DNA from: Streptomyces sp. R28
GTDB taxonomy: Bacteria > Actinomycetota > Actinomycetes > Streptomycetales > Streptomycetaceae
Direction of reading: 5' to 3'
Length of the DNA stretch: 64,000 bases
Assembly: GCF_041052385.1 (NCBI RefSeq)
Contig: NZ_CP163439.1
Span: 10,095,001-10,159,000, forward strand
Below, one piece after another: positions 48,936-55,956 of the stretch (position 1 is the stretch's first letter; each line of letters starts with the position of its first letter). The translations under genes were made by a program, and so were the position numbers. Under the pieces are notes generated by a model. It was given only the letters and a program-made list of their open reading frames with translations, did no database searches and was not told where the DNA came from.

Positions 48936-49628
48936 ATGCATACCGCCGCCGCTGGCTATCTTGGAATTGACCAGTCCTCTGGTCCGGCAACGGCTACGAA
49001 CGTGCCCGAAGTGGATGTGTTCAGAACGCTCCTGGACCGGTCCGGCCTCCTCCTCGCAAGCCTGGACCCCCAGATGTGCGTCGTCGAGGCGAACGAAGAG
49101 TTCGTCGACCAGTTCGGCTGCGACCGGGAGACCCTGGTCGGCAGCAGCTTCTACGACCTGCTGCACCCCGGTGTGCACGCCCCCATGCGCAAACAGTTCC
49201 AACGCCTCCTCGACGGGCGCCGCGAACGCTTCGTCGAGCACCTCGCCGGCATAGGGCCCCGGCAGGCCGTGTTCACCGGAGACATCACGGGCATCGCCGT
49301 GCACGCCGCGTGCGGCGAGCTCGTCGGGTTCGTCGTCGTCGTGAACCCGGAGGAGGCCGTACAGGTCAACGCCGTCGTCGTCGACCGCACTCGCATCCTC
49401 AGCGAGATCCACGCCCGCATCCTGGAAGGCATAGCCAGCGGCGAGTCCACGATATGCCTCGCCTCCCGCCTGTTCCTCAGCAGGCAGGGCGTCGAGTACC
49501 ACGTCGGCACCATGCTCAAGAAGCTCAAGGCACCCAACCGCGCCGCCCTCGTCAGCCGCGCATACAGCCTCGGCGTCCTGAGTGTCGGCAAATGGCCGCC
49601 GAAGGTGTCGCCCGACTATGTGAAGTGA
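48936..49628 (+). CDS. PAS-LuxR family pathway activator (PimM/NysRIV/AmphRIV-like)
   Basis: 230 residues. The ATG at 48936 is preferred over the GTG at 48921 because GAGGA lies 8 bases before it and nothing SD-like precedes the GTG. Residues about 28-135 form a PAS sensor fold (LLASLDPQMCVVEANEEF, FYDLLHPGVH, QFQRLLDGRRERF). Residues about 155-215 are a LuxR HTH (ARILEGIASGESTICLASRL, LSRQGVEYHV, APNRAALVSRAYSLGVLSVG). The C-terminus WPPKVSPDYVK is typical of the PimM group. These proteins activate polyene macrolide PKS genes in Streptomyces by binding promoters, which fits the hexaene prediction for the neighbouring PKS. It has its own long leader, so is probably transcribed alone. Confidence 0.92.
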   Translation: MHTAAAGYLGIDQSSGPATATNVPEVDVFRTLLDRSGLLLASLDPQMCVVEANEEFVDQFGCDRETLVGSSFYDLLHPGVHAPMRKQFQRLLDGRRERFVEHLAGIGPRQAVFTGDITGIAVHAACGELVGFVVVVNPEEAVQVNAVVVDRTRILSEIHARILEGIASGESTICLASRLFLSRQGVEYHVGTMLKKLKAPNRAALVSRAYSLGVLSVGKWPPKVSPDYVK

Positions 49629-50052
49629 CCGCCCCGGACGAGCCGGATCCGGACGCCGACGGCCAGGGCCACCGCCCAGAGCCGTCCCGGAACACCGACG
49701 CCCGTCCCCGCACCGAACTCGCCACCCACCGCACCACGTACCACCGCTCGGTCCGTGGACTCCCAGCAGTGGCGCCCATCCGTTCCGCCGCCCGGGCCGT
49801 GCACAGCACGACCCGAAGCCCGTCCCCCCACACGCAACCACCGCGGGCCTCGCGCGCCCTGTGGTCTCATCCCGAGCCGACGGCATCCGTCGGCTCACCT
49901 CATTCCTCCAAGACCGGCGGTCGTGCCCGCCCGCTGTGGCGCGGCGGGCGGGCCGTCGCACGTCTTTCACCATGCGCCTCTGCGCCTCCATCTCTCCCAG
50001 CCGCTCGCTGCCCACAGCGCCGCTGGACGTCGACCCGTGAGGAAGGACGAGA
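49629..50052. other. 424 bp intergenic gap between the PAS-LuxR and KAS III genes
   Basis: No credible coding frame. Apart from the 10-bp hairpin at 49925-49953 and the ribosome site of the KAS III gene (GGAAGGA, 50041-50047), nothing recognisable is present. Confidence 0.6.
49925..49953 (+). terminator. Perfect 10-bp GC hairpin downstream of PAS-LuxR
   Basis: GCCCGCCCGC (49925-49934) pairs with GCGGGCGGGC (49944-49953) around a 9-base loop. It lies 297 bases after the regulator stop and about 100 before the KAS III gene. There is no T-tract, as is usual in Streptomyces terminators. Confidence 0.45.
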
Positions 50053-51054
50053 ATGCCGGCAGCGATAGTCGCGGGACTCGGATCATGGCTCCCGCCGAGG
50101 GCAGTGACCAACGAGGAACTCACCCACAGACTCGACACCACGGACGAGTGGATCCGCAGCCGCATCGGCGTCGCCACCCGACACATGATCGACCCCGGCA
50201 CGGCGACATCGGATCTCGCCGTCGAGGCTGCCCGGCGCGCCCTGCGCTCGGCGGGCGTTCCCGGAGCGGGCGCCGTACTGCTGGCCACCACCACCCCCGA
50301 CCGGCCCTGCCCCGCGACGGCTCCCGAGATCGCCTCCCGCCTCGGCCTCGGCACCGTGCCCGCCTTCGACCTCGCCGCCGTCTGCACCGGCTTCGTCTAC
50401 GGCCTCGCGGTCGGCGCCGGTCTCATCGCATCCGGACTCGTCGAGTCGCTGCTCGTGATCGGCGCGGACACCTACTCCACGATCCTCGACCCCGAGGACC
50501 GCACGTCCTCCGTGATCTTCGGGGACGGCGCAGGTGCGGTGCTGCTGCGCGCCGGTGATCCCGAAGAGCCGGGCGCGCTGGGCCCGTTCGACCTCGGCAG
50601 CCACGGCGAACTCGCGGACCTCATCACCGTTCCCGGCGGCGGATCGCGGCAGCGCTCTTCCCCGGCCCCGGCCGACCCGGGCGACCAGTACTTCAGGATG
50701 GAGGGCCGCGCGGTCTTCGCCAACGCCGTCACCCGGATGACCGCCTCGTCGCAGTCCGCGCTGAAGAGCGCCGGGCTGCAGACGTCCGACGTGGACCGAG
50801 TCGTCGCGCACCAGGCGAACGCCCGCATCCTGGACGCGGTCGCCACGGAACTGCGGGTGGACCGCGACCGCTTCGTGTCCAACATCGCCCGCGTCGGCAA
50901 CACCTCAGCCGCCTCGATCCCGCTGGCCCTCGACCACGGTCTACGCGACGGGGAACTGCGGGCCGGCCACCGCGTGCTGCTGACCGCCTTCGGAGGCGGC
51001 CTCACCTGGGGGTCGACATCGCTGACGTGGCCCGAGATCGCCCTCGCGGACTAG
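50053..51054 (+). CDS. 3-oxoacyl-ACP synthase III (KAS III/FabH-like)
   Basis: 333 residues. The ATG at 50053 is preceded by GGAAGGA. The family condenses an acyl-CoA with malonyl-ACP, or in secondary metabolism loads or makes unusual starter and extender acyl units. The triad is intact: Cys111 in DLAAVCTGFVYGL, His253 in VAHQANARIL, Asn283 in IARVGNTSAASIP. The fold start (GLGSWLPPRAVTNEELTHRL) and the FGDGAGA motif are canonical, and length matches FabH. It sits alone, without the fabD/acpP/fabF neighbours of primary metabolism, behind the cluster regulator. With the 3-hydroxyacyl-CoA dehydrogenase it could form part of a precursor route; a house-keeping role cannot be excluded. Confidence 0.88.
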   Translation: MPAAIVAGLGSWLPPRAVTNEELTHRLDTTDEWIRSRIGVATRHMIDPGTATSDLAVEAARRALRSAGVPGAGAVLLATTTPDRPCPATAPEIASRLGLGTVPAFDLAAVCTGFVYGLAVGAGLIASGLVESLLVIGADTYSTILDPEDRTSSVIFGDGAGAVLLRAGDPEEPGALGPFDLGSHGELADLITVPGGGSRQRSSPAPADPGDQYFRMEGRAVFANAVTRMTASSQSALKSAGLQTSDVDRVVAHQANARILDAVATELRVDRDRFVSNIARVGNTSAASIPLALDHGLRDGELRAGHRVLLTAFGGGLTWGSTSLTWPEIALAD

Positions 51055-51066
51055 CGGGGCACCTCG

Positions 51067-51094
51067 GCGGGGCCGGGCATCAGCGCGGCCCCGC
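51067..51094. terminator. Bidirectional terminator-like hairpin between convergent genes
   Basis: GCGGGGCC (51067-51074) pairs with GGCCCCGC (51087-51094) around a 12-base loop, in the 72 bp between the KAS III stop and the stop of the convergent membrane-protein gene. Confidence 0.5.
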
Positions 51095-51126
51095 ACCACA
51101 ACTTCCCGAACAGGGCACGTACTTGC

Positions 51127-51579
51127 TCAGGCCCCGAGCGGCGCGTGGACTTCATCGGTCGGCGAGGTACGGTCCTCCGCCAGGGGCATGACACGCCGAA
51201 AGATCGGCACGGCGATCACCGCGACCACCACGTGCATGACCATGAGCGCGAACACGCCGAGCACGTCCGCGCCATCGAGGAAGAACACCGGAACGTCGGC
51301 GAGGAAGGACACCCCGACCACGGTCGGCACCAGCTTGCGCAGCACTTCCCGGGGACGCTCGGAACGCCGGCGGATCCGCGCCCACACGACGGCGCCCACG
51401 ATCACGCCGAGGGTGGTGAGCACCACGTACCCCTTGGGCTGCAAGCCCTGGATCACCTGCGGATCCGAGCCGAGGCTCCGCGCCACCCACGACACCAGGG
51501 CATTGCCCGCGCTGCCCAGTACCGCCGCGGCGACGGTACCCAGTACGACCTGGCCGCGATGGAGTTTCTCAATGGTCAT
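51127..51579 (-). CDS. Small four-helix membrane protein (DUF6069-like)
   Basis: 150 residues from the ATG at 51579, chosen over longer frames because GGGAG lies about 5 bases upstream and the extra N-terminus has no hydrophobic or family features. Four hydrophobic segments are visible: VVLGTVAAAVLGSAGNALV, GYVVLTTLGVIVGAVVW, LVPTVVGVSFLADVPVFFL, and VLGVFALMVMHVVVAVIAV. The start (MTxEKLxRGQVxLGTVAAAV) resembles the actinobacterial DUF6069 group of unknown role. It is convergent with the KAS III gene and the last intact gene before the decayed stretch. Confidence 0.65.
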   Translation of the reverse strand: MTIEKLHRGQVVLGTVAAAVLGSAGNALVSWVARSLGSDPQVIQGLQPKGYVVLTTLGVIVGAVVWARIRRRSERPREVLRKLVPTVVGVSFLADVPVFFLDGADVLGVFALMVMHVVVAVIAVPIFRRVMPLAEDRTSPTDEVHAPLGA

Positions 51580-51671
51580 GGCACTCCCGTGTCGTCGAGG
51601 AGAAGGGGCGGTCCGCCCGACGATAGGGGCGCCGCATCTGGCATGCGGCAAGGGAGTTGCGCGCTTTGCGC

Positions 51672-51779
51672 TCAGAGCATCACCACCGAGCGCAGGACGT
51701 AGCCGTGGTGCATCCGCTCGAACGCCTTCTCCACCTCGTCGAGCTGGATGGTCTCGGTCACGAACAGCATCGGGAAGTC
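51672..51779 (-). pseudogene. C-terminal remnant of a zinc-type alcohol dehydrogenase
   Basis: Thirty-five codons and a stop read DFPMLFVTETIQLDEVEKAF followed by ERMHHGYVLRSVVML. This is the last helix and strand of zinc-dependent, medium-chain alcohol dehydrogenases (a VEKAFERMHHGxVLRSVV end). Upstream of the Asp codon the match stops, and no NAD-binding GxGxxG or zinc ligands are found nearby in any frame. A 5'-truncated relic. Confidence 0.65.
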
Positions 51780-52099
51780 ACGCGAAGACGTCCGGCAGCG
51801 GCACTTCGAGCTTCATCCGGGCGGTGGTGGGGGACCAGGCTCGCGGCGCGGGGTGGCCCGGAGCCGTCGCCATGGCGGCGTCGACGGCCGTCGCGGGGCG
51901 GCGGTCCCGCTGTTGACACGCACCGACCAGGGCGCCTGAAACCAGCCAGTGAGCCTGAACCGGCGTCAGCCAACCGGCGTCAGCCAACCGGCGCCGGCCC
52001 GCCGGCGCTGTGAGGAACAGCGCGATCGTTGGCTCACGGGGTTGCCCTGCCGCCGAGGTGTTCTGGTGACGCATCCGATTCCACCGCGCCGTACACGGA
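51780..52099. other. 320 bp without a recognisable gene
   Basis: Frames on both strands are short, with arginine-rich or proline-rich translations typical of shadow frames. A short tandem duplication of the CAGCCAACCGGCG type occurs near 51966-51995. Nothing else was recognised. Confidence 0.5.
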
Positions 52100-53134
52100 A
52101 TGAACCAGTCCGAACTCGGGCAGCTCCTCGGCTACGACAAGACGTACATCTCGCTCCTCGAACTCGGCAAACGGAGCCTTGACGACATCGGCTCCAGACG
52201 GCACATCGCCGAGACCCTGCGTCTGCCTCCGCACATCGTCGGCGTCACCGATCCTGCCGACACCGACCATCGCGCCATGCTCCAGTTCGGCGAGTCCACC
52301 GTTCGCCTCGCCGAGATCGCCCGACAGTCCGGACACGCCTCCGAAGCCGTTGCCGAGCTGTGGCCCCTGGTCGCCCGGCTCGAAGCACGAATGGAGGACG
52401 GGTACACGGAACGGGACGTCCTGCACCTCCTGGCCCGAGCCCGTGTCGGCCTCGGCGTCGCCCTGGGCAACGTCCTGCCGGAGGAACGACTGAGCACTGC
52501 CGCCCGCTGGACCGCGAAGAGCATCGACATCGCCCGCTACTTCGGCGACCCGGCCTTCACCTCCTACGTGTTGCGCATGCACGGCAACGAGCTGCGCAAA
52601 GCTCGCCTCCACGGAGCCGCCGTCGACCGTCTGCAGCACGCGGCTGCCATTGCACCGCACCACGAGGCGAAAGCAGCCGTACTTCCGCTGCTCGCTCGCG
52701 CGGTCGGCACCCTCCGGAACCAGCCTCTGTTCGACGAGGTGATGCGGGAGACGAACCGGCTCCTCGAGGAGACCGAACACACGTCGTTGTTCAACCCCTA
52801 CGCTCTGCACGAGATCCGACTTCGAGGGCTGATGGCCACTGGCAGAACCGACATCGCCATACAACTGGTCGAGCAGGGCAGTCCTGTACCGACGACCACG
52901 GTCGCCCCGCAGTGGCGCGTGATCGAGCTCATCACCGTGGCCCAGGTACGGCTGGCCGCCGACGACTGCGGCGGCGCCGCGCAGTCCCTGCACACCGCCA
53001 TCGATGAAGCTGTCCGCCAGCGCCTTCCCCACCAACTGCAGCGCATGGTGCGCGCGTCGCACCGCCGGCTGCCGGAGATCAGGGAAGTCGCAGACCATGC
53101 CCTGGACCGGATTCGGCAAGAGATGGCCGCCTAA
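52100..53134 (+). CDS. XRE-family regulator with TPR-like C-terminal region, N-terminus clipped
   Basis: 344 residues if the ATG at 52100 is used. The protein opens directly in HTH helix 2 (NQSELGQLLGYDKTYISLLE, then RRHIAETLRLPPHIVGV). Relatives have 15-20 more residues forming helix 1. In frame, upstream codons to 52070 read RIRFHRAVHG and then hit a TGA (52067-52069), so the first helix is missing or frameshifted. No SD sequence precedes the ATG. The remaining 280 residues are helical TPR-like repeats, as in Streptomyces SARP-like or XRE-TPR regulators that sense small signals. The body is intact and well biased, so the damage may be recent, or an alternative start may rescue it. DNA-binding is doubtful. 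Confidence 0.6.
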   Translation: MNQSELGQLLGYDKTYISLLELGKRSLDDIGSRRHIAETLRLPPHIVGVTDPADTDHRAMLQFGESTVRLAEIARQSGHASEAVAELWPLVARLEARMEDGYTERDVLHLLARARVGLGVALGNVLPEERLSTAARWTAKSIDIARYFGDPAFTSYVLRMHGNELRKARLHGAAVDRLQHAAAIAPHHEAKAAVLPLLARAVGTLRNQPLFDEVMRETNRLLEETEHTSLFNPYALHEIRLRGLMATGRTDIAIQLVEQGSPVPTTTVAPQWRVIELITVAQVRLAADDCGGAAQSLHTAIDEAVRQRLPHQLQRMVRASHRRLPEIREVADHALDRIRQEMAA

Positions 53135-53326
53135 CTTGATCTCGTCCCGGAGTAGCACCGGCTGGCCTCGGTTGCCCGACTTGAGGTACGTGGTCATGGG
53201 CCCATCGCACCGCGCTGCGAGGCCGCCTACCAGGGGAATCCAGAGGGGGAAAAATCTGTCAAGGGGGGAAACCCAGGGGGGAATTGAGGCCATGATTGGA
53301 ATCCGCCCCCGACAGAGGTCACACTC
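53135..53326. other. Intergenic region with runs of G upstream of the second XRE gene
   Basis: The 192 bp between the two XRE reading frames has no coding frame. It holds the G-run cluster (separate entry) and, at 53311-53318, an AGAGG-type ribosome site about 8 bases before the original start of the next gene. Confidence 0.55.
53233..53281 (+). repeat. Four spaced G-runs, each followed by AA (possible G-quadruplex)
   Basis: GGGG (53233-53236), GGGGG (53245-53249), GGGGGG (53263-53268) and GGGGGG (53276-53281) are each followed by AA or AAA in a degenerate repeat. Such runs are unusual in Streptomyces intergenic DNA. It lies 46 bases before the original start codon of the XRE gene. Confidence 0.7.
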
Positions 53327-54568
53327 ATGCCAGATCCGTTCGCCGAACTGATGCTCCGGCTCCGGAACGACGCAGGCCGGACGTAAGAGCAGCAGGCAGA
53401 AGCGATCAACGCTGTCTCCGGCCGAGACACCATGACCCGCCGGGAGATCAGCCGCTACGAGAAGTTTGAGAACGTCCCTACGAACCACACACTCGCCCAC
53501 ATCGCGGTGGCCTGCGGCGTCCCTTACGAAGAATTACTGCGGGAGGCCAAGGCCGCCCGCACCCGACGGAGGAGGGGGAACGTCCGTGAAGAGGAGGACC
53601 AGGACGACGTGAAGCGCCGCACGCTGCTGGGCAGCGCCGCCATTGGCATAAGCGCGGCTGCCGAGCCCTGGGGCCGGCTCGCCTTCGCCCTCAGCAAGGG
53701 CTCCCGTATCGACACGCCCGCTGCGGTCGCGCTCATCAACCGAGCTGCTGACCTGCATGTCCAGGAACTCAATCTCAGTGCCCGCCGCCTGCAAAGCGCC
53801 GTTGAGTCCCACCTTGACGCGATCACCGCAGCCCTGCCTCACGCCGGCGAGCACGAGCGGGCGCTCACCATCGCTGCCGGGGAAACCGCCGCCCTTGCCG
53901 GATGGGTGGCCTGGGACGTGGGTGAGTACGACAAGGCCGGCGCCTACTACGACGTCACGACTGAGTGCGCGGCGAAGGCCGGGCATCCTGCCCTCAGAGC
54001 CTTGGCCCTCACCTACGCCAGCTACGGGGCTCCGACACCCAAGAGGAAGCTGGAACTCCTGTCCCAAGCCTCCCAGGATGTGCGCGGCCACGGCAACGCC
54101 ACGGCCGCAGCGTGGGTCCTCGGAAGGCACGCGGAGGAAGCAGGCGCGGCCGGCGACGAGACAGGAGCGCTGCGTGCGCTCGACCGAGCACGCTTCGCTT
54201 ACGACTTCGCGGATCACACCAGCGAGCAGGCGTGGGTCCGCTTTGTGACGCCGTACCGGATGGATTCGTTGGCCCTTTCTGTGTACGGCCAGTTGGGGCG
54301 ATCCGAACTCACTGCCACGGCCGACACCGCGGTCGACCGCCTCGGGGACGAACTACCGGATGGCGGCGTTGTCGTCCTCGGTGATCTCGCCGCGGCCCTG
54401 CTGCGCGGAGGCGACGTCGAACAAGGCGTCTACGTATCGCGCCAGTTCACGGCCGCGTCACAGGCCAAGCCCAATACGATGGGCAAGGAACGCGCCGCGA
54501 AAATCGCCGCATGGCTCCCCGACAGTGAGCGGGAACTCGCCCAGCACTTGCGGCAGTTCGCGTCCTGA
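53327..54568 (+). pseudogene. XRE-family regulator interrupted by an in-frame TAA codon
   Basis: The original start is the ATG at 53327, with GAGG about 9 bases upstream. It reads MPDPFAELMLRLRNDAGRT, then TAA at 53384-53386, then EQQAEAINAVSGRDTMTRREISRYEKF in the same frame. The TAA stands where relatives have a Gln codon (CAA to TAA is a single change) and splits the HTH. Translation could restart at the ATG at 53432, giving 378 residues that lack helices 1-2. The rest is intact: DVKRRTLLGSAAIG (a patch common in this family) and a TPR-like region. The codon at 53534-53536 is TTA, which in Streptomyces needs the bldA tRNA. It is the only in-frame TTA noticed in the genes of this window. 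The original role was probably a development-linked regulator. Confidence 0.75.
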
Positions 54569-54630
54569 ATTGATCCCCTGGTACACGGGCGAGCTCAGGA
54601 CAAGAGCGCCGTCGCGCGACACGTCGTTCG

Positions 54631-54957
54631 TCAGTCCCGCGTGGTCTCCTCAACAATCCACGACAGGTACGCCTCCGACCCGCCGGTCACAGGCAGCGTG
54701 ATCCACTGGGGGACGTCATACGGGTGCTTCTCGGACAGCCACGCCTCCAGCTGCGGGAGACGGTCTGTCGTCGTCATGTACGAGATTCGCCACTCTCGCG
54801 CCGTCTCGACCTCGTTCTTCCACCAGTAGACGGCGGTGATCGGAGCGTCGATGTGAACGCCCGCTGCCAACTTGCTCTCAACCGCGCCCCGTGCCAGCGC
54901 CCTCGCCTGGTCCTCGTTGTCGATGGTCGTCTGCGCGATCACCATCTCGTTGGCCAT
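54631..54957 (-). CDS. cutA: CutA-like divalent-cation tolerance protein
   Basis: 108 residues, the usual CutA length, from the ATG at 54957 with GGAGAGG about 8 bases upstream. CutA forms small cytosolic trimers linked to metal tolerance; its exact function is uncertain. Recognisable family blocks are the N-terminal strand VIAQTTIDNEDQARALARG, ESKLAAGVHI (most relatives have LAACVN), SYMTTTDRLPQLEAWLSEKH, HPYDVPQWITLPVTGGSEAY and YLSWI near the end. The metal-associated Cys of LAACV is Gly here. It lies between the broken XRE gene and an integrase relic. Confidence 0.85.
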   Translation of the reverse strand: MANEMVIAQTTIDNEDQARALARGAVESKLAAGVHIDAPITAVYWWKNEVETAREWRISYMTTTDRLPQLEAWLSEKHPYDVPQWITLPVTGGSEAYLSWIVEETTRD

Positions 54958-55059
54958 GCAACTGCCTCTCCAGCTCGGTGTACCACGACCCTACCCACCC
55001 GCCTCTCGTACTCGCCCTTGGCGCGTCGTGTGCCAGGGGGGCGAGGGTCGCCCTGACAG

Positions 55060-55516
55060 GCGCGGAACCTGCCACCTTGTGGTCGAAGGAGTTCATCCGC
55101 CGGCTGCCCAGCAGCGGCAGGAGATGGATGTTCAGCAGCGACTCCAGGTGCACCACCGAGGCCGGCCCCGGATCCCGCTGCCCGGCCTTCCACTCGCCGG
55201 CGTACTCCTCGAACCGCATCGCCCCGTACCGGGCGATCCGCTCCGCCTTCGCCTGGCCCCGAGGGGCCGCCTTCTTCGCCTTGTAGATTTCCGTCAAACG
55301 CTCGATGGCCGCATCCTGGGTCGCGAACCCGGACTCCTCCAACTGCCGCCCCGCCGCCGACCGGTACCGAACCTTGTAAGGGTGAGGGCACTTCGACCAC
55401 CGCGACCGCGGATGCTCACACTCCTTGAAAAACGACCCCATCCCACGAACCAGGACAGCGGAACCCATGGTTGCTGACTCCTCCACGACCGATGCTGGCA
55501 GCTTGCTGACCCTCAC
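55060..55516 (-). pseudogene. N-terminal remnant of a tyrosine-type integrase
   Basis: The readable part begins at an ATG at 55468 (GGAG 9 bases upstream; a GTG at 55516 is an alternative). It contains MGSFFKECEHPRSRWSKC, PYKVRYRSAAGRQLEESGF, AAIERLTEIYKAKK, MRFEEYAGEWKAGQR and HLESLLNIHLLPLLGSRRMN. This is the arm-binding and SAM-like core-binding N-terminus of actinobacterial phage/ICE integrases. The match ends at about 55060, where the frame runs into DNA antisense to cutA. The whole catalytic domain (R, HxxR, Y) is missing. No attachment-site repeat or tRNA gene was found beside it. Confidence 0.7.
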
Positions 55517-55544
55517 CGGTCCGGAACACCGCTGACCTGCACTG

Positions 55545-55727
55545 ATGCGGGCAGGATCCGCTATGTTCTGGAACTGGATCGGACGGTCGCAGGAGGAGAT
55601 CGTGCAGGCGCGTCGGGATTGGGTGGAAGGCTCCCGGTTCGGGGAGGTGAAGGGGTACGACGGGGCTCCGCTGCCCGCTCCGGAACTGCCGGCCGTGCCG
55701 TTGAAGCCGCGCGGAAGAGTGCGCTGA
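55545..55727 (+). pseudogene. C-terminal remnant of a pirin-family protein
   Basis: The frame reads MFWNWIGRSQEEIVQARRDW, then GSRFGEVKGYDGAPLPAPEL and a stop. It matches the end of bacterial pirins (a WNFVxRSxEEIxxAxxDW ... FGEVxGYDGxxLPAP pattern). The N-terminal cupin with its metal ligands, about 230 residues, is absent. It begins directly where the integrase relic on the other strand ends, so both were probably cut by the same rearrangement. Confidence 0.65.
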
Positions 55728-55882
55728 CCTGCGAGAAGGTGCGGGTATCAGTGCTGCCTGTGGTCAGCTGTGGCAGAGAGCCACATGCGGGAGACGTCAT
55801 CCTGGGCGTCCATCAGTGGGTCCGTGGTGTTTGTTGTCGGGCCCCGAGCTCCGTCGCCGTATGAGGGCTTACGTTGTCGCCT

Positions 55883-55922
55883 GACGCGGGCGGGCTCGGC
55901 CTTCAACCGAGCCCGCCGCGTC
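55883..55922 (-). terminator. Strong terminator hairpin after the GH62 gene
   Basis: A 16-bp stem (55883-55899 with 55907-55922, one bulged G) closes a CCTTCAA loop, 34 bases beyond the GH62 stop on the minus strand. The near-perfect symmetry means it may also stop transcription coming from the decayed region. Confidence 0.75.
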
Positions 55923-55956
55923 GGCTCCCTACCGGAGCCGGACCCGTGTCATACCG

